Positions 1 through 6,995 are shown, numbered from the stretch's first letter. The stretch is DNA of 14,530 bases from CAVPGH01 sp046726955 (GCA_046726955.1 JBKPBQ010000583.1:1-14530), one strand, 5' to 3'. A program made the numbers and translations. The notes: generated from the letters alone by a model not told the origin.

Positions 1-1460
1 GCCTTGGCCTTCACCTTTCCCGGATCGGTGTCGAGCAGCGGGAGATCCTCGTCGACCGGCGACGTGAACGGGTGGTGCAGGCTCACGTAGCGGCGCGCGT
101 GCGCGTCGTACTCCATGAGCGGGAAGCCAGTGACCCAGAGGAAGCGTTGGGCGGCGGTGTCCACGAGCTTCAGCTCGCGGCCCATCTCCAGCCGCAGGAT
201 TCCCATGGCCATCGCCACCGGGTCCCGCTGGTCGACGCCCACGAGCACGGTGTCGTCCTTCTGCGCCCCCGCCTTCTCGAGCAGGCGGCGCGCGATGCTC
301 TCGCTCGCTCCCTTCTTCCCGAGGTTGCCGATGGCCTCGTCGGTGGCCTTGAGCGTGAAGAGGTTCCGCTTCGCGCCGCGCGCGTCGGGGACGATGCGGG
401 CGAGCCAGGTCTCCTCGTTGATCTTCCGCAGGCGCGTGCCCGAGACACCGGCGGAGGCGGGCAGCGCGATCGCGCGCGCCCTCGCCCCCTCGGCGACGAG
501 GCCCGGGAAGGTGTCGAGCCCCAGCGTCGCCATCTCCTCGGTCACGTCGGCGATGGGCAGGCCGAAGCGAAGGTCGGGCTTGTCCGAGCCGTACTTGAGC
601 ATCACCTCGTCGTAGGTCAGACGCGGGAACGGCCGCGGGACCTCGACACCGACGAGGCGCATCAGTCGCATGAACAGCGGCTCGATGAGCTCGAAGATCG
701 TCTCCATGCGCGGGAACGACATCTCGACGTCCACCTGCGTGAACTCGGGCTGGCGGTCGGCGCGCAGGTCCTCGTCGCGGAAGCAGCGCACGATCTGGAA
801 GTACTTGTCCATCCCCGAGATCATCAGGATCTGCTTGAAGATCTGGGGCGACTGCGGCAGCGCGTAGAACTGCCCGTGGTGGACGCGCGAGGGCACGAGG
901 TAGTCGCGCGCTCCCTCCGGAGTGGACTTGGTGAGCATCGGGGTCTCGATCTCGTAGAACCCCTGCTCGTCCATGTACCGCCGGACTTCCATCGTCACCT
1001 TGTGGCGCAGGCGGAAGTTCGCGTGCATCCGAGGCCGTCGCAGGTCGAGGTAGCGGTACTTGAGCCGCAGGTCCTCCGAGGCCTGGACCTCGTCCTCGAT
1101 CGGGAAGGGCGGGGTCTTCGCCTCCGCCAGGACGCGGATCTCGCGGGCGAGGACCTCGACGGCTCCCGTCAGGAGCTTCGGGTTCACGGTGTCGTCGGAT
1201 CGGCGCGCCACCTCCCCCACCACCGCCACCACGTACTCGCTGCGCACGCGGTCGGCGGCGGCGTGGGCCTCCTTCGAGACCTCGGGGCGGGCCACGACCT
1301 GGCAGAGCCCCTCGCGGTCGCGGAGGTCGATGAAGACGACGCCTCCGAGGTCGCGACGCGTCGCCGCCCAGCCCATGAGCGTGACGGTCTTGCCCACGTG
1401 CTCCTCGCGGAGCGCGCCGCAGTAGTGCGTCCGCGAGAGGTCGCCCAGCGCCTCAGCCAC
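1..1460 (-). CDS. aspS: Aspartyl-tRNA synthetase, bacterial type (3' end missing)
   Basis: Charges tRNA(Asp) with aspartate in the cytoplasm; class II synthetase. About 486 residues are visible and the C-terminus lies beyond position 1; bacterial AspRS is near 590 residues, so roughly 100 are missing, including class II motif 3. Seen: N-terminal OB-fold anticodon-binding domain (about residues 10-110, with 'RRDLGG' and 'FIDLRDREG'), motif 1 region ('GFYEIETPML', 167-176), the 'SPQIFKQ' loop (204-210), motif 2 ('FRDEDLRADRQPEF', 227-240), then the bacteria-specific insertion (GAD) domain, ending near 'HHPFTSP'. The start is GTG at 1460, chosen because the downstream frame matches the family N-terminus ('RTHYCGAL'); it overlaps the end of hisS by 8 bases, suggesting coupled translation. 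Leu at the position equivalent to His31 of the non-discriminating Pseudomonas enzyme hints at a tRNA(Asp)-specific form; this is family knowledge applied by eye. Confidence 0.95.
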   Translation of the reverse strand, partial: MAEALGDLSRTHYCGALREEHVGKTVTLMGWAATRRDLGGVVFIDLRDREGLCQVVARPEVSKEAHAAADRVRSEYVVAVVGEVARRSDDTVNPKLLTGAVEVLAREIRVLAEAKTPPFPIEDEVQASEDLRLKYRYLDLRRPRMHANFRLRHKVTMEVRRYMDEQGFYEIETPMLTKSTPEGARDYLVPSRVHHGQFYALPQSPQIFKQILMISGMDKYFQIVRCFRDEDLRADRQPEFTQVDVEMSFPRMETIFELIEPLFMRLMRLVGVEVPRPFPRLTYDEVMLKYGSDKPDLRFGLPIADVTEEMATLGLDTFPGLVAEGARARAIALPASAGVSGTRLRKINEETWLARIVPDARGAKRNLFTLKATDEAIGNLGKKGASESIARRLLEKAGAQKDDTVLVGVDQRDPVAMAMGILRLEMGRELKLVDTAAQRFLWVTGFPLMEYDAHARRYVSLHHPFTSPVDEDLPLLDTDPGKVKAK

Positions 1461-2706
1461 GGAGCTTCTCCTCGAGGTGCGCGAGGACGCGCGCTTCCGG
1501 CACGTCCTCCTGCGCGGAGCCTGCCATGTCTCGGACCGTCCACACGCCCTTCTTCATCTCCTCCTCACCGCGAATGGCCACGTAGCGCGCGCCCAGCTTG
1601 TCCGCGAGCTTCATGCGCGACTTGAAGCTGCGCCCCTCTGGATCGAGCAGCACCCGCAGACCCGCCTGCCGCAGCGCCCGCTGAAGGCGCAGGGTCTCGT
1701 CGATGGCCGCGGCCGCCAGGGGAAGCAGGAAGACGTCGGCACGGCGCTCCGCCTTTCCTTCCGGCATGGCGAGCACGATGCGCTCCATCCCCGCGGCGAA
1801 GCCGATCCCCGTGAGGTCCGGCCCGCCGAGGTCCTTCACGAGCCCGTCGTACCGGCCGCCGCCGAGCAGGCTGTTTTGCGCGCCCAGCGCACCGCTCGTG
1901 ACCTCGAAGGTCGTGCGCGTGTAGTAGTCGAGGCCGCGGACGAGACGATGGTCCACGCGATAGGGGATCCCGAGGAGGTCGAGCTGCCGGCGGACCTCCG
2001 CGAAGTGCTCGCGGCACGGCTCGCAGAGATGCTCGAGGATGCGCGGCAGCCCGGCGATCACCTCCTGCTCCTCCGGAGCCTTGGAGTCCAGCACCCGAAG
2101 CGGGTTCGTCTCCGTCCGCCGCTGGCTGTCGGGCCCGAGCCGGGAGAGTTTTTCGCGTAGCGCCTTGCGGAGCGTCTCCACGTACGCGGGACGGCAAGCC
2201 GCATCGCCTACCGAGTTCAGCACCACCTCGTACTCCGCGATGCCGCACGCCTCCAGGAACGCCACCGCGACCTCGATGACCTCCGCGTCCACCTGCGGGC
2301 TGGCGAGGCCGAAAGCCTCGAGGTCCACCTGGTGGAACTGGCGGTAGCGTCCCTTCTGCGGACGCTCGCGGCGGAACATCGGGCCCATCGCGTAGACCTT
2401 CAGCGCCGGGTCGCTCTGGAACAGGTGGTTCTCGATCACCGCGCGGACGATCCCCGCCGTGGCCTCCGGCCGCAGCGTCAGCGACGAGCCGTCGCGGTCG
2501 TCGAACGTGTACATCTCCTTGGCCACGACGTCCGTCTCGGCCCCGATGCCGCGGGCGAAGAGCTCGGTCTCCTCGAAGACGGGCGTGCGGATCTCGCGGT
2601 ACCCGTAGCGCGGGAAGAGGCGGTGCGCCGCCTCCTCGATCCGCCGCCACGCCGGGATCTCCTCGGGCAGGATGTCCCGCGTACCCGCGATCGCCTTGAT
2701 CGTCAT
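1453..2706 (-). CDS. hisS: Histidyl-tRNA synthetase
   Basis: Charges tRNA(His) with histidine; homodimeric class II synthetase. The 417 residues match the usual bacterial length of about 420. The N-terminus 'MTIKAIAGTRDILPEE' is typical. Seen in order: motif 1 region ('YGYREIRTPVFEETELF', then the 'LTLRPEATAG' loop), motif 2 ('FRRERPQKGRYRQFHQVDLEAFG'-type segment), the HisRS-specific 'LVRGLDYYTRTTFEV' segment carrying the catalytic Arg, motif 3 ('GIGFAAGMERI'), and a C-terminal anticodon-binding domain ending 'HLEEKLRG'. The ATG at 2706 is preferred over starts further upstream because they would run through the carbonic anhydrase-like gene in another frame. It overlaps that gene's TGA in an ATGA arrangement (2703-2706), so ribosomes probably reinitiate here. 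The stop at 1453-1455 lies inside the aspS start region. HisRS paralogues such as HisZ lack the intact motifs seen here. Confidence 0.96.
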   Translation of the reverse strand: MTIKAIAGTRDILPEEIPAWRRIEEAAHRLFPRYGYREIRTPVFEETELFARGIGAETDVVAKEMYTFDDRDGSSLTLRPEATAGIVRAVIENHLFQSDPALKVYAMGPMFRRERPQKGRYRQFHQVDLEAFGLASPQVDAEVIEVAVAFLEACGIAEYEVVLNSVGDAACRPAYVETLRKALREKLSRLGPDSQRRTETNPLRVLDSKAPEEQEVIAGLPRILEHLCEPCREHFAEVRRQLDLLGIPYRVDHRLVRGLDYYTRTTFEVTSGALGAQNSLLGGGRYDGLVKDLGGPDLTGIGFAAGMERIVLAMPEGKAERRADVFLLPLAAAAIDETLRLQRALRQAGLRVLLDPEGRSFKSRMKLADKLGARYVAIRGEEEMKKGVWTVRDMAGSAQEDVPEARVLAHLEEKLRG

Positions 2707-3224
2707 CGCGGGGCGGCGGGTTCGCGGAGGTACGTCTCCTTGTACTCCACGTAGCTCGCCGCGAGCTCGCGGATGTGGGCGCGCTCCGCCTCCGTCACGT
2801 CGCGGCGGACCTTGCCGGGAAAGCCCATGACCAGGCTCCGAGGCGGAATCTTCATTCCCTCCGGGACGAGCGAGCCCGCGGCCACGATCGATTCCTCGCC
2901 GACCTCGACGCCGTTCAGGACGATCGCCCCGATGCCCACCAGGCAGTGCGGGCCGATCGTGCACCCGTGGAGGGTGACGGAGTGGCCGATCGTGACGTGA
3001 TGGTCGAGGACGGTGGGGTGCTCGGCCGTCACGTGGACGACGCAGTTGTCCTGGACGTTCGTGTGGGCGCCGATCCGGATCGCGTTCACGTCGCCGCGCA
3101 GCACGGCGTTCATCCAGACGCTGGCGTGATCGCCGATTTGAACGTCGCCGATCACCTGCGCGGAAGGGTCCACGTAGGCGCGCTCGCCCAGCTTCGGCCA
3201 GATGCCCTTGTAGGAGCGGATCAC
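2703..3224 (-). CDS. Gamma-class carbonic anhydrase-like hexapeptide-repeat protein
   Basis: A 173-residue left-handed beta-helix protein of the gamma-carbonic anhydrase family (Cam/YrdA/PaaY-like). Hexapeptide turns run from about residue 18 to 125. The three zinc-ligand histidines of the family are visible: His64 in 'CVVHV', His81 and His86 in 'GHSVTLHG'. The 'RGDVNAIRIGAHTNVQDN' segment gives the conserved Arg, Asp and Gln. The acidic loop of archaeal Cam is absent, as in YrdA-type members, many of which have no proven hydration activity, so CO2 hydration is possible but not assured. The start is GTG at 3224: it has a strong Shine-Dalgarno sequence (GGAGGG, 3236-3231) six bases upstream and lies just downstream of a promoter at 3247-3275. 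The longer reading from ATG 3293 would start upstream of that promoter and adds an atypical Arg/Pro-rich leader. First gene of the operon with hisS and aspS. Confidence 0.9.
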   Translation of the reverse strand: MIRSYKGIWPKLGERAYVDPSAQVIGDVQIGDHASVWMNAVLRGDVNAIRIGAHTNVQDNCVVHVTAEHPTVLDHHVTIGHSVTLHGCTIGPHCLVGIGAIVLNGVEVGEESIVAAGSLVPEGMKIPPRSLVMGFPGKVRRDVTEAERAHIRELAASYVEYKETYLREPAAPR

Positions 3225-3246
3225 CGGCGTCCCTCCGAAAACGGGC

Positions 3247-3275
3247 AGTCTAGCAAGCAGCCGCACGGGCGGCAA
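3247..3275 (-). promoter_or_regulatory. Promoter of the carbonic anhydrase-hisS-aspS operon
   Basis: On the minus strand, TTGCCG (plus-strand 3270-3275) and TAGACT (3247-3252) are separated by 17 bases, close to a sigma-70 -35/-10 pair. Transcription would start near 3240, leaving a leader of about 16 bases that contains the GGAGGG ribosome-binding site before the GTG at 3224. The match is by eye to the consensus; each box agrees at four of six positions. Confidence 0.5.
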
Positions 3276-3277
3276 AC

Positions 3278-3310
3278 GAGGGCGCTTTTGCATGGTTTTG
3301 CAACGCCCTC
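3278..3310. repeat. Hairpin with two TTTTGCA direct repeats
   Basis: GAGGGCG (3278-3284) and CGCCCTC (3304-3310) are perfect inverse complements. Inside them TTGCA and TGCAA can pair further, around a TGGTTT loop. The interior also contains TTTTGCA twice (3286-3292 and 3296-3302), ten bases or about one helical turn apart, which is the layout of a protein-binding tandem site. It sits immediately upstream of the minus-strand -35 box, and its right arm runs into the adjacent larger inverted repeat. Confidence 0.5.
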
Positions 3311-3360
3311 GCGCGAGCCGGCTCTAGAATTCCGATCGTCTCCGCGCCGGCTCGCGCGAG
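3308..3360. promoter_or_regulatory. Perfect 15-bp inverted repeat with duplicated palindrome (operator candidate)
   Basis: CTCGCGCGAGCCGGC (3308-3322) and its exact inverse complement (3346-3360) flank a 23-base spacer. Each arm contains CTCGCGCGAG, itself a perfect 10-bp palindrome, so the same palindrome occurs twice with centres 43 bp apart, about four helical turns. The spacer holds TAGAAT (3325-3330), a good -10 element, so the two palindromes would flank the promoter of the secreted protein that starts at 3375. No -35 box with ordinary spacing is evident (TTGCAA at 3298-3303 is 21 bases away). The right arm ends four bases before the GGAGGT ribosome-binding site (3365-3370). Either a dimeric regulator binding both palindromes or, if transcription starts upstream, a 5' UTR stem-loop would fit. 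Confidence 0.55.
3325..3330 (+). promoter_or_regulatory. Candidate -10 element for the secreted-protein block
   Basis: TAGAAT matches the sigma-70 -10 consensus at five of six positions and lies in the only AT-rich patch between the inverted-repeat arms. Transcription would begin near 3337, giving a leader of about 38 bases that includes the right palindrome and the ribosome-binding site. The missing well-spaced -35 box suggests dependence on an activator, or a different sigma factor. Confidence 0.35.
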
Positions 3361-3374
3361 AGTTGGAGGTCTAC

Positions 3375-4511
3375 ATGCAACGCTCCGTCCTTCCGTTGTT
3401 CCTCCTCGTCCTTCTCGCCTCTTCCGCCGAGCCCGCCGACGCCTTCCGCACCGGCAAGCCCGACCTCCGCTCCATGAGCGCGCTCGCCTTCGGGCCGGAG
3501 GGCGTCCTCTTCGTCGGCGACGGCAAGGGCGGCGCCGTCTTCGCGCTCGACCTCGGCGACAGGACGCCCCGAGAGGTGAAGGATCCCAAGGACGTCACGG
3601 ACGTCGAGGGCAAGCTGGCCGCGCTCCTGGGAGCGACGCCCGCCGACGTGCTCGTCCACGACCTCGCGGTGAACCCCACGTCCAAGAACGTGTACCTCGC
3701 GGTCTCGCGAGGGCGCGCCGCCCTCTCCAATCGCTGGAACCTCCCCAACGACATCGCGGACGCCACGGCTCTCGTCAAGGTCGACGGCGAGGGCCGGTTC
3801 AACGTCGTGGACCTCGCCTCCGTTCGCTACGCCCGTGTGGACCTGCCCAATCCCGTGGACGCGGCCAAGAAGCACGTCTGGAAGGAGGGCGTCTCGCAGC
3901 GCACGGAGACGATCACCGCGCTCTCCTACTCCGCGGGCGAGCTGTGGGTGGCGGGCCTGTCGAACGAGGAGTTCGCGGCCACGATGTGGCACGTGAAGTA
4001 CCCCTTCGACGGGCCGGTGGCCGCGACCACGATCGAGAACTACCACGGCGCTCACGGCAAGTACGAGACGGAAGCGCCGGTGCGCGCCTTCGTGGCCTAT
4101 CCGCTCAAGGGGAAGAACTACCTGCTCGCCGCCTACCTCTGCACGCCCCTCGTCACCTTCCCGGTGGACGCGCTGCAGGACAAGAAGCACGTGCGCGGCC
4201 GCACCATCGGCGAGTTCGGCTCGGGCAACTACCCGCTGGACATGGTCCTCGTGAAGAACGAGGGACGCGAGAAGCTCGTGATCGCGAACAGCAACCTTCC
4301 CCTGATGGTCGTGGACCCGAAGGACGTCGAGGCCTTCGAGGGCGAGATCACGTCCAAGCCGCCCACCTACACGGCCGGCGTCCGCTTCGAGTCGCGCTCG
4401 GGGACGGGCATCCAGCAGCTCGACAACTTCGGCGACGGCTACGTGCTCGCCCTCCAGCGGATCATGAGCGGGCAGCTCGACCTCTCGCCGATGTCCGTCC
4501 GCCGGTTCTAG
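3375..4511 (+). CDS. Secreted protein of unknown function, possible beta-propeller
   Basis: A 378-residue exported protein. Residues 1-23 form a Sec signal peptide (a single Arg, then a Leu-rich core, ending in 'ADA' before 'FRTG'). The ATG at 3375 has GGAGGT (3365-3370) at ideal distance. The mature part has recurring short beta-strand patterns ('ALAFGPEGVLFVGDGKGGAVFALDL', 'DLAVNPTSKNVYLAVSRG', 'ALSYSAGELWVAGLS', 'LDMVLVKNEGREKLVIANSN') resembling NHL/SMP-30-type propeller blades, but I recognise no named family or catalytic motif. Distinct segments include 'YHGAHGKYETEAPVRAF', 'CTPLVTFPV' and 'GSGNYPLDMV'. The C-terminus 'SPMSVRRF' reads straight towards the next gene, whose signal peptide begins at this point in the -1 frame. 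It is first in the plus-strand exported-protein block and probably controlled by the palindromic region upstream. Confidence 0.85.
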   Translation: MQRSVLPLFLLVLLASSAEPADAFRTGKPDLRSMSALAFGPEGVLFVGDGKGGAVFALDLGDRTPREVKDPKDVTDVEGKLAALLGATPADVLVHDLAVNPTSKNVYLAVSRGRAALSNRWNLPNDIADATALVKVDGEGRFNVVDLASVRYARVDLPNPVDAAKKHVWKEGVSQRTETITALSYSAGELWVAGLSNEEFAATMWHVKYPFDGPVAATTIENYHGAHGKYETEAPVRAFVAYPLKGKNYLLAAYLCTPLVTFPVDALQDKKHVRGRTIGEFGSGNYPLDMVLVKNEGREKLVIANSNLPLMVVDPKDVEAFEGEITSKPPTYTAGVRFESRSGTGIQQLDNFGDGYVLALQRIMSGQLDLSPMSVRRF

Positions 4512-5614
4512 CCACGGCCTGGCTGGCCGCCCTCCTGCTGGTCGTCGTCCCGGCGGCGAGCGAGGGGGAGCTGCATCTCGTCGTCTCGACCGAGCCACCG
4601 CAGTCCGTCGGCTTCCTCGGCCTCTCTCCCGACGAGCACGCGCAGCTCCTCGAGGCCGGCCCTGAGGCATACCCGGCCGCCCTTTCCGTTTTCACCGGGG
4701 ATCCGGCTCCCGACAAGCCCGCGATCGCCGGCTCCTACACGCTGGAGGAGGACGGCCTCCGGTTCCGTCCCCGCTTCCCCTTCGTGTCGGGCGTGAGCTA
4801 CACCGCGCGGGCCGTCTTCGGCGGGACGGTCCTCGAGCGTCGCTTCGACGTCGCCGCTCCCTCCGGCCGGCCGCCCCGCGTCCTCGCCGTCTTCCCCTCG
4901 GCAGACGCGCTCCCGGAGAACCTGCTGCGCTTCTACATCCATTTCTCGCAGCCCATGGAGGCGAAGGACGCCCACCGCTACGTGCACCTGCGGGACGACG
5001 CGGGCGCCGAGGTCGCTCTCGCCTTCGTCGAGATCGAGCACGGGCTGTGGAACCCGCAGCAGACGCGGCTCACGGTGCTCCTACACCCGGGACGGATCAA
5101 GCGCGGCGTCGCTCCCGGCGAGCGTCTCGGCCCCCCGCTCCGCGCGGGACGGAGCTATCGCCTCGTGGTGGACGCGGCGATGGCGGACCGCACGGGCCGG
5201 GAGCTCGGCGCCACGTTCGAGCGTCGCTTCCACGTGGTCGCCGCCGACCGGCGATCGCCGTCGCGCGGACTCAGGCTCGACGCTCCGACGCGCGCGGACG
5301 AGCCCGTCACGCTGCGGCTGCCCGAGCCGCTCGACGAGGCCCTGCTCCGGCGTCTCGTCTGGGTCGAGGACGCGCGCGGACGCACGCTCGACGGCGCGGT
5401 CGAGGTCAGGGACGGCGAGAGCCTCTGGTCCTTCCGACCTTCGGCTCCGTGGACTGCCGGGTCCTACAGCGTGCGCGTCCACCCGGCCCTGGAAGATCGC
5501 GCGGGAAACCGGTTCGACCGCCTCTTCGACCGCGAGATCGATTCCGCCGACGAGGACTCCCCGACGGCCGGATCGTCCTCCGAGCCGCTCCGGCTGGAGT
5601 TCGTGGTCAGGTAG
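4508..5614 (+). CDS. Secreted Ig-like (SbsA/Big_5-type) domain protein without a normal start codon
   Basis: An open coding stretch of 368 codons with normal amino-acid composition. Its N-terminus 'LATAWLAALLLVVVPAASEG' is the core and cleavage region of a signal peptide. A module at about residues 120-235 ('PPRVLAVFPSADALPENLLRFYIHFSQPM' onward) resembles the bacterial SbsA Ig-like domain (Big_5), and a second at about 254-340 ends 'GSYSVRVHPALEDRAGNRF'. Such modules are structural or adhesive; no enzyme motif is visible. The start is undetermined: no ATG, GTG or TTG exists in frame between position 4400 and the signal peptide, and the only near-cognate codon is CTG at 4523. In the preceding gene's frame, ATG at 4491 gives MSVRRF then TAG; joining MSVRRF to LATAWLAA by a -1 shift, or by one extra base near 4508, would make an ideal signal peptide. 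The coordinates mark the open stretch, not a proven start. Confidence 0.7.
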   Translation, partial: LATAWLAALLLVVVPAASEGELHLVVSTEPPQSVGFLGLSPDEHAQLLEAGPEAYPAALSVFTGDPAPDKPAIAGSYTLEEDGLRFRPRFPFVSGVSYTARAVFGGTVLERRFDVAAPSGRPPRVLAVFPSADALPENLLRFYIHFSQPMEAKDAHRYVHLRDDAGAEVALAFVEIEHGLWNPQQTRLTVLLHPGRIKRGVAPGERLGPPLRAGRSYRLVVDAAMADRTGRELGATFERRFHVVAADRRSPSRGLRLDAPTRADEPVTLRLPEPLDEALLRRLVWVEDARGRTLDGAVEVRDGESLWSFRPSAPWTAGSYSVRVHPALEDRAGNRFDRLFDREIDSADEDSPTAGSSSEPLRLEFVVR

Positions 5615-5662
5615 CGCGATCGGATTCGGTGCTCCAAACCGGCTTCCGCCGTACCATGGATC

Positions 5663-6970
5663 ATGGCCGTTCCCCGCCGGCGCTTCCTCGCCACGGCCAT
5701 CCGGGCCGGGCTCGCGGCGCCTTTCGTCGGCCTTGCCGCGTGCGGGACGGAGACGCCGGCCCAGGCGCCGAGCGCCCCGGAAGCCTCTCCGCTCCTTCCG
5801 GGCGAAGCCGACCTGCGGCGCCGCTTCAGCGACCTCCGCCGCCACTTCATCTTCGAGTACTACCCGTGGTACGGCGGGCCGCCCGATTACGAGCACTGGG
5901 GCTACCAGGGACGCCATCCCCCGATCGACCTCGGCACCAACTACGTGCCGCTTCTCGGCCCCTACGACGTCCGAAGCACGGCCGTGCTCGAGCAGCACGC
6001 CCGCTGGATCAACGAGGCGGGGGCCGGGGCGATCGCCCTCTCCTGGTGGGGACGCGGGAGCTGGCAGGATCAACGGGTCCCGCTCATCATGGACGTGATG
6101 CGCGCGAACGACATCAAGGTCACGTTCGCCCTCGAGCCCTACGCCGACGACCGTGGCCGGCGCTTCGCCGACGACGTGCTCTACCTGCTCAGCGAGTACG
6201 GGGAGAAGCGCGGCTTCGACGCGTTCCTCCTGGTCAAGGACGCGGACGGCAAGCAGGGCCCGGCGTTCAAGGGCTTCCGTTGCATCCTGCCCCAGACGAC
6301 CACTGACTGTCGGGGCCACAAGTACGACGTCCCCGACTACACGCCGGACTCGGAGTGGCGGAAGCAGACGGACTCGCTGCGCGACGCGCTCAAGGGCTCG
6401 TTCGACAAGATCACGCTCCTCGCGGACTCGCTGGAGTTCGTCCGCACGCCCGCCTCCGGCTTCGACGGCCTCGGCATCTACGACAACTTCGTCGCCCCCG
6501 ACCAGTACGCGGGCTACGCCGCGGGGGCGTCGCAGGCCGGCCTCGTGTTCTCGTTCAACGTCAACCCCGGCTACGACCAGGTCGAGCCGCGCGTGTTCCC
6601 GCAGGGCCCCTGCCCCTACGAGCCACGCCCGTTCGCCCCTCCGACCCCCGGCCTCGACTTGTCGCAGGCCGCGGGACGCGAGCTAGCCGCGCAGCGCTCC
6701 GAGCAGCGGATCGGCGAGAGCTTCCGCGCCACCCTCGGCGTCCAGACGGACCCCGCACTCGAGAACGTGCGCCGCGGGTTCTTCCTCGTCTACATCAACT
6801 CGTTCAACGAATGGCACGAGGGCCACATGTTCGAGCCCATGAAGAACGCGGCCGACCTCACCCCCGCAGAGCAGGCGATCGGCTACCACAACCCGGCGCA
6901 GGGCGATTACCGCCTGCGCGCCCTCAGCGCGCTCCTGAAGCCGCTGACGAGCGGCAACGCCGCCTCCTGA
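5663..6970 (+). CDS. GH99-like endo-alpha-mannosidase/mannanase, Tat lipoprotein
   Basis: A 435-residue exported glycoside hydrolase. The N-terminus has a twin-arginine signal ('PRRRFLATA') and a lipobox 'LAAC' with Cys27 as the lipidation site, so it is probably exported folded and anchored in a membrane. Family GH99 hallmarks are visible: 'YYPWYGG' with 'HWGYQGRHPP' (66-86), 'GTNYVPLLGPYD' (91-102), 'FALEPYADD' (155-163, the family 'EPY' glutamate) and 'SFNEWHEG' (380-387) with the paired glutamates Glu383 and Glu386, then Glu391-Pro392. Known GH99 enzymes cut internal alpha-1,2-mannosidic bonds in N-glycans or yeast-type mannan by a retaining mechanism; the actual substrate here is inferred. 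The ATG at 5663 is chosen because it starts the Tat signal; no Shine-Dalgarno sequence is obvious, and an overlapping ATG at 5656 is out of frame. It lies 48 bases after the Ig-like gene, probably in one transcript. Confidence 0.87.
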   Translation: MAVPRRRFLATAIRAGLAAPFVGLAACGTETPAQAPSAPEASPLLPGEADLRRRFSDLRRHFIFEYYPWYGGPPDYEHWGYQGRHPPIDLGTNYVPLLGPYDVRSTAVLEQHARWINEAGAGAIALSWWGRGSWQDQRVPLIMDVMRANDIKVTFALEPYADDRGRRFADDVLYLLSEYGEKRGFDAFLLVKDADGKQGPAFKGFRCILPQTTTDCRGHKYDVPDYTPDSEWRKQTDSLRDALKGSFDKITLLADSLEFVRTPASGFDGLGIYDNFVAPDQYAGYAAGASQAGLVFSFNVNPGYDQVEPRVFPQGPCPYEPRPFAPPTPGLDLSQAAGRELAAQRSEQRIGESFRATLGVQTDPALENVRRGFFLVYINSFNEWHEGHMFEPMKNAADLTPAEQAIGYHNPAQGDYRLRALSALLKPLTSGNAAS

Positions 6971-6995
6971 CGGGGCTTCCCCGTCCGGCTTTCCT
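6969..6995 (+). terminator. Possible intrinsic terminator after the GH99 gene
   Basis: GACGGGG (6969-6975) and CCCCGTC (6979-6985) form a perfect 7-bp GC stem with a three-base loop, overlapping the GH99 stop codon. It is followed by a pyrimidine-rich run, CGGCTTTCCTCT. There is no true T tract, so termination efficiency is uncertain. Confidence 0.4.

Noticed and set aside
72..1625. Long plus-strand open frame opposite aspS and hisS
   Set aside because: It is an Arg/Val/His-rich shadow of the synthetase genes; the minus-strand frames carry clear AspRS and HisRS motifs.
2707..2964. N-terminal extension of hisS to position 2964
   Set aside because: The extra 86 residues are low-complexity Arg/Gly text read from the carbonic anhydrase-like gene in another frame; the family N-terminus starts at 2706.
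3225..3293. Longer carbonic anhydrase-like start at ATG 3293
   Set aside because: It would begin upstream of the likely promoter and lacks a ribosome-binding site, whereas GTG 3224 has GGAGGG at proper distance.
3944..4507. Extension of the Ig-like gene upstream to ATG 3944
   Set aside because: This part is an Arg-rich out-of-frame reading of the well-supported secreted protein at 3375-4511 and would bury the signal peptide inside the protein.
4506..4512. Programmed frameshift heptamer at the 4508 junction
   Set aside because: CGGTTCTAG does not fit the X XXY YYZ slippery pattern and no clear downstream stimulatory stem was found, so a canonical programmed site is not claimed.
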